From Bos javanicus (taxonomy: Eukaryota > Chordata > Mammalia > Artiodactyla > Bovidae), in assembly GCF_032452875.1 (NCBI RefSeq), contig NC_083883.1, forward strand, positions 59,332,698-59,396,697: a stretch of 64,000 nucleotides of DNA. Direction: 5' to 3'. The notes below the pieces were generated by a model, which was given only the letters and a program-made list of their open reading frames with translations, was not told where the DNA came from and searched no databases. Of this stretch, positions 42,856-54,372 are shown one piece after another; position 1 is the first letter of the stretch, and every line of letters starts with the position of its first letter. The translations under genes and the position numbers were made by a program.

Positions 42856-44689
42856 ATAGTAACAGTGCATTTTAATTGGCCTACTTTCAGAGCATCAGAT
42901 TAAATTATTCTGCTAATTAATTGGTTGATCTCATATTTCACTTGTATTGTCAGGTTATTATTTTTCCCTTAAGGCCTCAAGATACCACTGACAGTTCAAA
43001 TACTTCTTCATTAATTACCATGTCTTAGATTTCACATAATCTTATTATAATTATTTTGATATCATATTTATTGAGGACCAGCATGTATTATGAGTGATTA
43101 AGAACAGAGAATTAGTTTCACCTCTTCTCACTAATATGCACATTGCTTCATTGCTCAAAATCCAATGAAAGGTATACTTGGCTTGGCAGAAGACTGCCTT
43201 CAATTAGGTTTAATTGGTTAGACATTAAACTAGTTTCATGTAAGTGATCGATAAACATTTTATAACATTGGATCAAGTTTCTGATTCACTAGCCAAATGT
43301 TTCCTGTTAATCGGCTCATCCTGTCTTCCCTCGGTAGCTGTGATATATAACTAGAACAATTGCTGCACTTTAAGAGAGAACCAGGCAAATTGGTAGGTTT
43401 TAAGGGAAAAAGAAGCAAGTCAGAGAAGGATTTTAAAGTCAACACAGGTCAAATGGCTAAAGAAACTAAGTTTAGCTTGGAAAACAGAAAATGTGGTGAG
43501 ACACAAAAGCTACATGAAGTATTTAGAAGAATTTACATAGATAATAAATGGATTGATTTCATGTAACAAAACAAAGTCCAATGGGTGGATGTTACAGGGG
43601 GAAAACATTGTGCACAATATAAGAAAAAAATAAGCAAAGTGCTAGAATAATATATACATTGGAGGACCCTTATACAGAGTCCCCTGTCACTCCTGGAGTT
43701 ACTAAAGAGGATAATTTTTTAAAATTCAATTAGTAATTATGAATGCCTACTATGTGAGAAGCATTTATAATTTGCATGTAAGGCAATAAATAAATAAATA
43801 AAATGCTATTTAAAAAAAATAACCTCAGGGTCTACCTTCAAAGCAGGCCCTGGTGCTCAGTAAATGTCAGTGGATTCCCAAAGTCTAAGTTCCTTGAGGA
43901 TGAGAAAAATACACCAAGTATAGTTCTACTACCCTGAGGAGATACTCAGCTCTGCCTATGAAGCCGCTTCTTCTTATGAGTCTCATAGGAATTTGTCCTT
44001 CGTGTCACAGTCTCTACGTGTTTGCCTTAACTCACTCTAGATAAATTGCTTCTTGGAAAAAAAAAAATTGCTTCTTGGCGTTAATATTTTTGTTAAATGT
44101 CTAACTACCCGATAGGTTCCCAAGGGCCAACAGAGGTCTTCCTAGAGGCCTCCTGTGCCCGCTCTCCCCCTCCTCCTCACACTCACTGGACTACTTCCTT
44201 TGTTTCGCCTAATCCACAGTTTGTTTGCCCCTCTTGTACTATGAGGCAGAGGGGAAAATAACAGTGACCCAACACTCATCTGCACTTGCAACAAACAGAA
44301 GTTGTTGCCAAGGCAACCGCACCAGAGAGTCCTGCATCCAACCAACAGGGTGTGAAGGGAGTTTGAGATGAGCTCACTTGAGGAGCAAGGGGACCCTTCA
44401 GGAGAAAAGCTGCCCTGATAAAGGAACCAAGGATTTGTCATTCCAAGGGATAGCTTTATCTCTTTCTCAATAAAGAGAAGAGCTTGTGAAAGCCCTGAAA
44501 GAGGGCAGGTTGGGTAAACAAAATGGGATTTCAAAGGATCTCGTTCAATTAATCTGACTGCGGGCAGATCAGAACAGCTGTGCTTGTGGGAACACGCAGA
44601 GGGAAGACTTTAGGGCAAGGAGACACAAGAAAAGGTGGCAGGGCATTAAACACACTTCTGAACATGGTGTACACTCTAATAGGAGTGAC
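42856..44689. other. AT-rich unique stretch, 1.8 kb
   Basis: It includes a homeodomain-like 'ctaattaattgg' (42913-42924), an (AATA)n patch near 43786-43802, and a direct repeat around a short A-run (44043-44078). No gene is recognised. Confidence 0.5.
44043..44078. repeat. 14-bp direct repeat flanking an A-run
   Basis: 'aaattgcttcttgg' occurs at 44043-44056 and 44065-44078, separated by only A residues. It could be a poly(A)-only insertion with target duplication or a local replication duplication. Confidence 0.7.
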
Positions 44690-44900
44690 TGCCTTTATTT
44701 CTACAATGCCTTTTGTCCAGGATCCTGCAAGCACAGAATAGATATTACCTCCCTGGGCTTCCAAACACCCCTGTGAGCCTCAGCAGATCAAGGGTGGGGA
44801 TTATATTACAGATGGGAAAGCTGGCACTCAAAAGCAGCATATGTGCCAAGCCCCATTCACAAAGCGGTGGCATAGCCAGAAACAGGATGCAGGTAAAAAT
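44690..44900 (-). mobile_element. MIR relic (antisense)
   Basis: 'cacccctgtgagcctcagc', 'attacagatgggaaagctgg' and 'ggtggcatagccagaaac' follow the antisense MIR order. Confidence 0.6.
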
Positions 44901-45789
44901 AACAATACATTTCTTTCTCTTTTTTGTTGCTTCTTAACATCTTCCCTACTGGATCAAGATCTAGTTCACAAAACGAGTTTAAAGAGCCAGATTCTTCCTT
45001 TTCCCCCAACATGGTGACTTTATATTCTCTGAATGTAATTGTTTAAGCCCTGACACTGCGGACGGAGAGGCGGGTCAAGGGTGGGCTTGTGGACTACAGA
45101 GATCACGTGAAAATGTCCCTGAATAGTCCTGCAGCTGCTTTGGACTTTGCTCTCCTGGTTTACTGGCAGTAATTTTAGCGGATTCATTTTGGCACCTCCC
45201 AACCATGCGGATTCTCAGTCTGGGAATCTTAATCAATAAACAAATGTTTATTGATTTCCTACCATGTTCAGACCTAGTGCTATGACTAAATAACAAATGT
45301 TAGCTTTGGTACTCTCCTGCCCCAAAATACTATATATCTACCACAGAGCCTTCTACAGAAGAAGTACTGAAAACATGTAGTGAACAATAAATAAAGAGAA
45401 AATGAAAACGAAGACACCATAGACCATATGGCAGAGCGCAGCAGGGTTCTGAAAAAGTGGAGTATTGGGACTTGAAGCCAGGGGAGCCTTGATCAAGGAG
45501 GGGTCCTTGAACCAACTGTCAGAGGCTCGTTCTCTGAGTGGAATCGTATGGCACCAGCCACAGATGAAACAGATCTGTACGCACACCATTTCACAGTATC
45601 TTTCACATGTGCTTCAGTGAAAACATATGATGAATAAATGGATGGGTGAATCAACATCCCAAGACAGTCATCACCGTCAGCATCATCAGCATGACCAAGA
45701 CCATCACATAATGCTACTTTCCATTGCATCAGAAATTCATAGCTGATACTCAATTAATGAGACCTCTAAGTTCTCACACAGTACAAAAG
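44901..45789. other. unique non-coding DNA
   Basis: Only a weak fragment of an old repeat is visible near 45230-45290 ('gtttattgatttcctacca'). Confidence 0.45.
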
Positions 45790-46010
45790 GCCAAGATCTG
45801 GGGGGTCTGAGTCTTGCCTCTGCCCCTTTATACCTTATGTCTTTAGGACAAGGCTCCAAGTCTCTGCCTCTTCCTTTATAAATTATGAATGAAATAATTA
45901 TATTTACCTCAGTGGTTTTGGTAGGGATGAAATTAAATAATGCATGCAAAGATGCCTTGCAAACTGTAAAACAGTGTACAAATCTCAGTCATTATTGCCA
46001 TCAATAATGT
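45790..46010 (+). mobile_element. MIR relic
   Basis: 'gtctgagtcttgcctctgcc', 'ccaagtctctgcctcttcct', 'atatttacctcagtggttt' and 'gatgccttgcaaactgtaaa' form a nearly complete MIR in sense. Confidence 0.75.
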
Positions 46011-47330
46011 AACTTAGCATGCCATGAATTGATGTCATGTGTTCCATACTTTCCCCACCAAAGTACTGTCATATATCACAGGTCATTTAAGATAAGTAAG
46101 TCAAAGTTGATGTAAAATTATTTTGTTCCAAGGTCTAACAGCCAAAAGTGGAGTCATGTTTCAGACTCCTGGCCTGAACCCCTTCCACAAAGCAGCTCCT
46201 AGAAGGCCAATTTAGCAGATTCTGTTGTAAGGATAGAAGCTGAATGTTTGCCTTTCTCCCTTCTCTGTTCTCATCTCTCAGTGTCACCACATCAAAGCAG
46301 GATTGGAAACATTTTTTCAGTTGTTTCTTGTCTCTATCCTCACTCAAGGCCAGATGCTGCTCCTCTTTACTAAAGACTGTGGCAGCCCTCAGTCAGCCTC
46401 TGAGTTGGACTCCTTCCCCTATCACACTCCAGTCTGGACTCTGATGTTAAGTTAGCTTTATCAAGCATCATGTGAACATGTGACTGCCCTTCTCAACCCC
46501 TTCAAGCAGCTTCAGCTTGCTTCTTTTCCTAAAAGCCCCGTTCATGGAATTTGAACCTTTAACTGGATGCCCTCCAGCTCTCAGAGCCCAGAGTTTAGGT
46601 GGGGTGGGACTGTCCAGTTAGCATTGTATTTACCATCTCCTTGCAGAGTACTAGTCCCCACTAGATCCTTGATATGAATTTATTCACTTAGAGGAATCAG
46701 ATTGAACCCTACACAGCAGCCACTCTTCCAACTTCCCCTCTGTGTCCTTATACACAAGCTCACAAATTCCCAGCCACACCTCATATCCACAAATTTCATA
46801 GCAGGTATTCAAAAAATACTTGATACAGGCATCTCCAATGAGGGTGGTAATTCATGATATTTACCCTTCTTCTCCTTTCCTGTATACCAGTAGCTGCCCT
46901 CTTATTCATCACCTTCCCTGGCTTGGTGGCAGCAATTCCCTCACCCACCAATCCCACACAGGCATCCATTATCCTTCACGTTTTGCACAATATGCTTGCT
47001 GTCACCCCACAGAACCACCCTCCCCAGTCTTCTCCAGCAAGAGATGGGCCCATCTCCCAGTTAGAACTGTGTTTGAGTCCCCTCCAGCAGAAGCCCCTCC
47101 AAACACCCTCCCAAATATTCTTCCATGGGGTCTATTTCAAAATGGGACTCTCTTCCACAGCAGCCAATTGGTATTGAGTGCCTGTTATTTACAGGTCCTA
47201 CTATGAGATGCCAAGAAAGCTACTTGATGTGTGTTTTAATCCCCCTTTGGGGACCTTAAGATGAAGTTGGTGATACAAGAAGGGTACATCAGATAGTTAT
47301 GATGGCTTACAAGGTCCTTACATCTGTAGG
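46011..47330. other. unique non-coding DNA
   Basis: No gene is recognised. Overlapping frames at 46820-47206 conflict and lack domains. Parts near 46440-46560 weakly resemble old L2-type text. Confidence 0.4.
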
Positions 47331-47341
47331 CATTTCTTTTT

Positions 47342-47440
47342 TTTTTTTTTACTTGGTTTTTCATTCTCTTTTTTTTAAATTTTATTTTATTTTTAAACTT
47401 TACATAATTGTATTAGTTTTGCCAAATATCAAAATGAATC
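47342..47440 (-). mobile_element. ultra-short L1 3' insertion with two T-runs
   Basis: Antisense L1 3' UTR end ('tttaaactttacataattgt', 'ttgccaaatatcaaaatgaa') of only about 65 bp. It is followed in sense by an A-run, an 18-base unrelated segment (47351-47368) and a second A-run. Target duplication 'catttctttt' at 47331-47340 and 47441-47450 is exact. Confidence 0.85.
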
Positions 47441-47584
47441 CATTTCTTTTTGACCTTTACATGGGATCTATTTATGCAGCTGGAGCCAGCTGCCCACTGG
47501 TTGTTTTTGTATCTGTATTCCTTCTGCAGTCTGCTTGTTTGTAAAGATTTCTGAGTGTCAGTTCTACTCAGGGGTCTTTGTATA

Positions 47585-47705
47585 CATTTTTAATTGGAGG
47601 ATAATTGCTTTACAATATTGTATTGGTTCCTGCTGTACAAAAATGTGAATCAGCTATAAGGATACATATGTTCCCTCCCTCTTGAACCTCCTGCCTACCC
47701 CGCTG
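47585..47705 (-). mobile_element. L1 3' UTR fragment, antisense
   Basis: 'aattggaggataattgcttt', 'acaatattgtattggttcct' and 'ataaggatacatatgttccc' are the antisense ruminant L1 3' UTR. A T-run follows near 47712-47730. Confidence 0.85.
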
Positions 47706-47920
47706 TGTAAATTTTTTTTTTTTTTTTTTATGAATGCCTAAACTCTCCTACCAGAACAGAAGTAGAGGGTTGTTACACTTAGGTCCTTTCTGTCACCCCA
47801 CAGACTGCTACATGCAATGGCTTTCAGGAAGTGCCGGTGATGGAAGCTGGCTAAAAGAGGTAATCTGACCTTGTTATCATTGTCACACACACACAGATCT
47901 GGAAGCATTGACCTCCATTA

Positions 47921-48045
47921 GGAGAAGGAAATGGCAGCCTACTCCAGTGTTCTTGCCTGGAGAATCCCAGGGACGGGGGAGCCTCGTGGGCTGCCGTCTA
48001 TGAGGTCGCACAGGGTCAGACATGACTGAAGCAACTTAGCAGCAG
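47921..48045 (+). mobile_element. BOV-A2 single unit
   Basis: 'ggagaaggaaatggcagcct' to 'gaagcaacttagcagcag'. Low divergence. Confidence 0.9.
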
Positions 48046-48299
48046 AATCTCAATGTCACCCTTTCCAGAAGAATGTTAATCAACTCATATCAACTTCCTT
48101 ATGATTGAGGGACTCCATAACTTAATCTGACACCAGATTTTGAGATATGACTATGCCTGCAATCAGGTGCCTAGGATCACAAAAATCTCCACAATTTTAC
48201 CATAGTTCTTCAAGAAATTGCTTTCTCCATCCCCTTCTAAATTCTTTCAGAATATGTTGTTTCTCTTATGCTCTTAACACATGACATACATTACCTCCT

Positions 48300-48620
48300 A
48301 GTTGATTGACTGATTCATTCAAAAATATTTATTATCTCTCTATATTGTACACTGGTGATAAAAACAACATGGTCATCTCTGATGAAAATAATTCAGTGTC
48401 CAAAAAAATAAATAGCTTACTTTCTAGTGAGAAAAACAGGTAAAAACACAGGAAACTCAAAGTGCAAAGGTGAAGGTAGGAAAAGAGTTCAATTAAAGCC
48501 AATAAGTGGGGGACCTAACCCAGGAAGGGCGGATTTCCTCAAAAAGGTAGCCACAAAATTTGATCTGAGGATGAATAAGTCTTTAGTGAGATACAGGGAG
48601 AAGGAGAGAAACACCTGAAG
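48300..48620 (+). mobile_element. old mammalian repeat, family not named
   Basis: 'attcattcaaaaatatttat', 'tattgtacactggtgataaa' and 'ggaagggcggatttcctc' parallel the copies at 20.5 and 33.3 kb. The right half is weak. Confidence 0.4.
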
Positions 48621-48654
48621 ATGTAAGGGATTTGTAAGCCATGTAACTATGTTA

Positions 48655-48760
48655 TGCATATTTCTTGTATCACCAACTTCATCATAAGGTCCCTAAAGGC
48701 AGGAACTAAAACACATATTATGTCACTTCCTTGGCACCTAATATGAAGACCTGTCTCTAA
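48655..48760 (+). mobile_element. L2 LINE 3' end
   Basis: 'aaggtccctaaaggcaggaa' and 'cacttccttggcacctaata' match the L2 terminus. Confidence 0.55.
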
Positions 48761-49819
48761 CAGGCAAACTGTATCTACTGGCGACTGTGAGAATCTCATT
48801 TTGATGTGTCTTAGTTGTCAAATTCTGAGGAAAAGTACTAGCCTTCAGGGGAGACAGCCTGCTCATCCACTGCCATAACTGACAAAAAAAGATGGTCATA
48901 ATATGCAGATGATGGGGAATCCTCCACTCTTTCTTTGTTAGAGAGTCTAGAAGAGAATGGGACATCTCCACCCTCAACTATAATCCTGTACACTGGCAAT
49001 GTGCTGAGACAGGGAAGTCAGGAGATCTGGGAAACCTAGCCACGTCAGAAAGTGAGGACAGCCATGTCTGAAGACCCTTTTGCAGGCCTCTGTTGCCTGG
49101 CGCAGGGCCTGTAGTGTGAAAGAAGCACCTAGAAAGGTCGCTATCTACTCCCACTTAGGAACCTATTTGTAATCATGTCTGTTCTAAAGAGCTTCTTTTT
49201 GTTCTCATGATTAGGAAAAGGAGGTAGAAGGATGATGCCCACATTCAGATGGGCTTGTCCAATGATCCTCCCCAGAGAGAGCAGAGAACCAGCTCAGGGA
49301 GGAGCAGAGAGATGGCAGTGTGGTATCAGAGACCCACCCTCGTTCCCTCCCCTCAGCCCTACCTGGCTCTTTACCAAGTCAGACTAGAAGTACTACTTGC
49401 TCCAGCCCGAAGTTACTCAGATGATTTACTCATAAGCCAATGGCGTAAATGTTGGAGAACATAGATTTTAAAATGCTTGACTTTTCTGAAAATGCCTGGA
49501 TAACATGAGCTGTAAATAACTAATACTCAGCAAATAAAACCTGCTACTTGAACAGTAGGATTTTTGGCTCTTAGGAGATTCTATCCATAAGTCTCCCAAG
49601 TCTCCCAAGGCAAGTGTCTTTACAAAGTCATCTTCAACTAAGCTAGGAAATCTATGAAGAGAAATGGAAAAGACACGTATAGGGGCGGCTGGGAGCAAGT
49701 GGGAGTGAGAAAGTTAGCACAGGAGCTCTTGATCACCTGCATAGCTTCAGACCGGTATTCTGCTGAGGCATTACAGAATGTAGAAAATGGTAAGAAGGAA
49801 GAAAAAGAATATGTATATG
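48761..49819. other. unique non-coding DNA
   Basis: No repeat or gene is recognised. Confidence 0.5.
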
Positions 49820-49905
49820 TGTATAACTGAGCCACTTTGCTGTACAGCAGAGATGGGCACAACATTTTAAATTAACTATATTCAATAAAAAGTAAACATA
49901 TCTGA
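49820..49905 (+). mobile_element. L1 3' terminus
   Basis: 'gagccactttgctgtacagc', 'cacaacattttaaattaact' and 'atattcaataaaaagt' are the L1 3' UTR end in sense. Short. Confidence 0.75.
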
Positions 49906-49981
49906 AACCAATAAATCAATAAAGACAAAAATTTTAAAGGGAAAAAATAAAAAATAAAAGATAGTTTAAAAAAACAGATGA

Positions 49982-50267
49982 GGGTTTCCCTGGTGGTCCA
50001 GTGGCTGGGAGTTGCCTGCCAAAACAGGAAATACGGGTTTGGTTCCTGTTCTGGCAAGTAAGTGGTGAACCACAACTACAGAGCCCATGTGCTGTAAATA
50101 CTGAAGCCTGAGGGTCCTGGAACCCCGGCTCCACAACAAGAGAAGTCGCTGCAGTGAGAAAACCGCCCACAGCAACTACAGAGTAGCCCCTGCTCTCCAT
50201 AACTAGAGAAAGCCCACGCATAGCAATGAAGACTCAGCAGGGCCAGAAAAAAAAAAAAAAAAAAAAA
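49982..50267 (+). mobile_element. CHR-type tRNA SINE, full length
   Basis: 'gggtttccctggtggtccag' head, 'cacaactacagagcccatgt' and 'ccacaacaagagaagtcgct' body, long A tail (50247-50267). The flanks 'aaaaaaacagat' and 'aaaaaaaccagat' are a probable target duplication. Confidence 0.9.
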
Positions 50268-50790
50268 CCAGATAAAATGCAGACTACAAGTAGAAGACCA
50301 GAAATGTTAAAAAGAATAACAGATAACGGGAAGCAACAAGACAATAAACTTAAAGTTTAGGCTAAAAATCTCAAATGATTAAGGGCTAGAAAATAAGGCG
50401 GAGCCAAATAACTGGTAAGAAAACAAAAGCCCTGAGCTATCAAGTCAAGAGATTAAAATGTGGAGTTAAAAGATGTAAGAGTGTGATAAAGCTAAAATCC
50501 AAAGATAAACTTAGAGCTTTGGGGAACCAGGGCTAAAAATCAATAGAAGGAAAGAACAAGCTCATAGGCCAGGAGGTGGGGGGAAGGGCAGAGAAGAAGA
50601 GAAAAAAGAGCTGGTGAAAAAATAAGAGAGGGTCTGATGGGAGGGTCTTGAAACCTCAGCTTATGAACAGGAAGCAGGCTTCTCTGGCCACAGTATCCTT
50701 GTTGCTTATCAGAGACAAATGTATCTAGAGTCAAATGCAGCCATTTCTATCTTGACCCTAGGGTGCTTCTGGAGATTTCTGACACAATAT
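50268..50790. other. unique non-coding DNA
   Basis: A purine-rich, weakly repetitive segment ('gataaac' and 'aaatcaa' words). No family is recognised. Confidence 0.45.
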
Positions 50791-50905
50791 CAGGCTTCAG
50801 TTTCACTCTGCCTATGAGGAAGAGGAAAGAGTCCAATGCGACTGAGCGACGGAACTGAACTGAACCAGGCTTCAGTTTCATTCTGCCTATGAGGAAGAGG
50901 AAAGA
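50791..50905. repeat. 40-bp direct repeats flanking a 35-bp BovB tip
   Basis: 50791-50830 and 50866-50905 are identical at 39 of 40 bases. Between them, 50831-50865 carries 'atgcgactgagcgacgg' and 'aactgaactgaa', the extreme 3' end of BovB on the + strand. Confidence 0.9.
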
Positions 50906-52620
50906 TGTATAGGTCTTCCAGAGCTGGGCCACAGATAACTAACCTCCTCAGATGCCACGAGCTTCGATGTTACCTTTTCCCAGAAGGAAAACTCTACTCT
51001 CAGCCCTAGGTTAGCTCTGCATCAGAGCACTTGGCTTGAGAGTCAGGAATCCGGTACTCATGACCCCACACTGCCCCCACAGAGACCTGACTGCTGCTGC
51101 CAATCTCCTAACCACTCTTGCTTGTCTGATGTTGAAAAACCACATGTTGAAAAACATATCAGTAGCTAAATTATATCCAGCACATCAAAAACCAAGCTGG
51201 GCCAAGGCGAGGCTGTCAAGTGGAGCCATAGGGTCTCCCTAGGTCCTGTCTCCCAGAGTCCCAGCTGTTTTCCCCTTTCTGCTTCCCAGGTCTTTCTCCT
51301 GTTATGTCTGGAGACTGATCTGGCTTGTCTCATCATCTCCCAGTGCACTCCCACCCTTTGACCCTGCGTTTTGGATCATGAACTAAGGTCAACATCTTTC
51401 TGGTACTCTAGGGCACACCTGAATATCCCATAGTGTTGACCTTATTTCTGTGTAAGCCTGGGCAAGGCAGCTTCTCTTTCTTCCAGTGGTAACATACTCT
51501 GACTCTAATTCCAACCAGCTATCTTACAGCATTGGTCACAAGGGAGACCAGGAGAGTATGTTTCTGATTCTGCGTAAAACCATCCTGGCTGCTAGAAAAA
51601 CAAAGCACAACACATGCTGTATGAAGAATAAGCCCATCACATCACGCTCCTGTGTGAGGGCAGGCCAATTCATTTTTAAAAATCGAGACACTTTATGGGG
51701 AAGCAAATCTCGCAGATTTCTCTTGTTCTTTGCCCTCAACTAATTCTTCAAAATGGAAAGACAGCACCGTGGGAGAAATATGTCCTGGTGTTACTAACAC
51801 AGAGAGATCCTGGGAAACAAGAGGAAGTTTTCTTACCATTGAGGTGATGTCCATTCAGAGCTGTCATGTCTGACACTGCTTCCTGTCTCTTTGCCTTAAT
51901 AATGAGTTTCCAGAAATCAAGTGATGAAGGCTCCCTGAGTAATGCAACTGGAGAGGAATTCATCTGTGATGCTGCAAGTGACAACATAGACTGCTTTTCA
52001 CGTTGCTTAAAGCATGCGATATGCCATTCTTGTAGTACAACACCTCACAAAACCTGTCCATAGAAATGACGCTGGAGGAGCCTATCAGCTCTAGAATACC
52101 AAATCTTCCTCCGATAAACTACCCTTGCAGATGGGGCAACTAATTAGGTCCCATGTGCTGAATGCAGAGGAACTTTAAAATAATCTTTTTTTTTTTTTTC
52201 AGGGTAACCTGAGCCTGGAGAAAACAATGGGCAATTTAGTGTAGACAACTGTGAAGTGTTGACTTTGGCAGGGGATACATGGAGTGAGCCCAGTGTGAGA
52301 GTTTATGGGTCCAGAGTGGGCCAGGCAAATGAGTGAATGTTTTGCTTGGCTAGTTACACTACCAGAGTGTCCTCCAGACAAAGGCTGACCTCCTTTGGAG
52401 ATCTGGGTCAAGGTGAGGGAAGAAATATCTTTTGTTTGTTAATCCCAGTGCTACCTATTTCCCCTGGGGCTGGATTAGTGTCCTTTCAAAGAAAGGGCCA
52501 GAAAAACAGAAATCAGTGTGTCAGCTTATCAACTGAGGGCTCACAGCTTTACCATTCAACAAATAACAGTCACTCAAGGGCGATCTTAGGTAGGGATGTA
52601 GTCTCTTTTAAAACGCCATG
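50906..52620. other. repeat-poor unique stretch, 1.7 kb
   Basis: No mobile element is recognised except a T-run at about 52186-52199. The open frames at 51486-52063 are short and conflict. Confidence 0.5.
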
Positions 52621-53510
52621 AATGTAAATTGGTGCAGCCACTATGGAGAACAGTATGTTCCCTAAAAAACTAAAAATAGAGCTACCTCATGATCTACTCC
52701 TGGGCATATATCCAGAGAAAACCATGGTTCAAAGGTTGCGTGCACCTCAAGGTTTATTGCAGCACAACTTTACTACAGCCAAGACATGGAAGCAACCTAA
52801 ATGTCCATCTACAGATGAGTGGATAAAGAATATGTGGTGCATATATACAACAGAATATTACTCAGCCATTAAAAAAGGAAATAATGCCATTTGTAGCAAC
52901 ACAGATGGACCTGGAGATTATTATACTAAACGAAGTAAGTTAGACAGAGAAAGATAAATATCATATGATATAATTTATATGAGAAATCTAAAAGCAGTGA
53001 TACAGATGAATTTACTTACAAACAGAAACAGATTCATAGACATAGAAAACAAGCTTATGGTCACCAGAGAAAAGGTGAGGGCTAGGGACAGATTGGGAAT
53101 TTGGGATTGACATAGTACACTCCTATATTTAAAATAGATAACAAACAAAGACCTACTGTCTGGCACAGGAAACTGCTCAATAATCTGTAATAACTTAAAT
53201 GGGAAAAGAATAGATATATGGGTGCATGTGTGCATGCTCATTCGCTTCAGTTATGTCCAACTCTTTGCCACCCTATGGACTGTGGCCCACCAGGCTCCTC
53301 AGTCCATGAGATTTTCTAGGCAAGTTTTTCTAGGGGTGCCATGCCCTCCTCCAGGGGATCTTCCCGACCCTGGGGTTGAACCTGCATCTCCTGCATTGAA
53401 GGCAGAGTCTTTTCTGCTGAGCCACCAGGGAAGTCCCAGATATATGTGTATGTATAACCAAATCACTTTGCTATATAACTGAAAGTAAGATAACATTGTA
53501 AATCAACTAT
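52621..53510 (+). mobile_element. L1 3' region (ORF2 C-terminus and 3' UTR), interrupted
   Basis: A 104-residue open frame (52643-52957) reads as the L1 ORF2 C-terminal region, with words such as 'TTEYYSAIKK' and a C-terminal 'RSKLDRER'. The 3' UTR follows ('aaatcactttgctatataac'). A Bov-tA interrupts it at 53225-53437 and a BovB at 53511-54343. The last L1 bases resume at 54344. Dead: 5'-truncated and ORF2 indels. Confidence 0.88.
53225..53437 (-). mobile_element. Bov-tA SINE, antisense, inside L1
   Basis: Antisense landmarks run to 'gctgagccaccagggaagtc'. The words 'agatatatg' at 53212-53220 and 53438-53446 are a target duplication in the L1 3' UTR. Confidence 0.93.
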
Positions 53511-54343
53511 CAGTTCAGTTCAGTTGCTTAGTCATGTCCGACTCTTTGTGACCCCACGAATCGCAGCACGCCAGGCCTCCCTGTCCATCACCAACTCCCG
53601 GAGTTCACTCAGACTCACGTCCATTGAGTCAGTGATGCCATCCAGCCATCTCATCCTCTGTCATCCCCTTCTCCTCCTGCCCCCAATCCCTCCCAGCATC
53701 AGAATCTTTTCCAATGAGTCAACTCTTCGCATGCTGGACTAGAAGAAACACAAGCTGGAATCAAGATTGCCAGGAGAAATATCAATAACCTCAGATATAC
53801 AGATGACAATACCCTTATGGCAGAAAATGAAGAGGAACTAAAAAGCCTCTTGATGAAGGTGAAAGTGGAGAGTGAAAAAGTTGGCTTAAAGCTCAACATT
53901 CAGAAAACGAAGATTATAGCATCCGGCCCCATCACTTCATGGGGAATAGATGGGGAAACAGTTGAAACAGTGTCAGACTTTATTTTTTTGGGCTCCAAAA
54001 TCACTGCAGATGGTGACTGCAGCCATGAAATTAAAAGACGCTTACTCCTTGGAAGGAAAGTTATGACCAACCTAGATAGCATATTGAAAAGCAGAGAGAT
54101 TACTTTGCCAACAAAGGTCCGTCTAGTCAAGGCTATGGTTTTTCCAGTGATCATGTATGGATGTGAGAGTTGGACTGTGAAGAAGGCGCCGAAGAATTGA
54201 TGCTTTTGAACTGTGGTGTTGGAGAAGACTCTTGAGAGTCCCTTGGACTGCAAGGAGATCCAACCAGTCCATTCTGAAGGAGATCAGCCCTGGGATTTCT
54301 TTGGAAGGAATGATGCTAAAGCTGAAACTCCAGTACTTTGGCC
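53511..54343 (-). mobile_element. twin-primed BovB LINE (5' inversion), inside L1
   Basis: 53511-53733 is the BovB 3' end in antisense. 53733-54343 is the adjoining upstream part of BovB in sense. The two parts meet in the consensus with about 4 bases lost ('tactttggcc' on one side, antisense of 'cttcgcatg' on the other) and share one base at the inversion joint. This is the arrangement left by twin priming. The 127-residue frame 53817-54200 is BovB RT text with a 5-base deletion near 54188. Confidence 0.93.
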
Positions 54344-54372
54344 CCAATATAAAATAAAATTTTAAATAAACA
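54344..54372 (+). mobile_element. L1 terminal bases after the BovB insertion
   Basis: 'ccaatataaaataaaatttt' completes the L1 3' end that stopped at 'aaatcaactat' (53500-53510). A few bases were lost at the insertion point. Confidence 0.75.

Noticed and set aside
52643..52957. Possible single-exon gene of 104 residues
   Set aside because: It is the C-terminal part of L1 ORF2 in a truncated element.
53512..54343. Palindromic cruciform or inverted gene pair
   Set aside because: The two halves are different, adjoining parts of BovB, so they do not base-pair. It is a 5' inversion.
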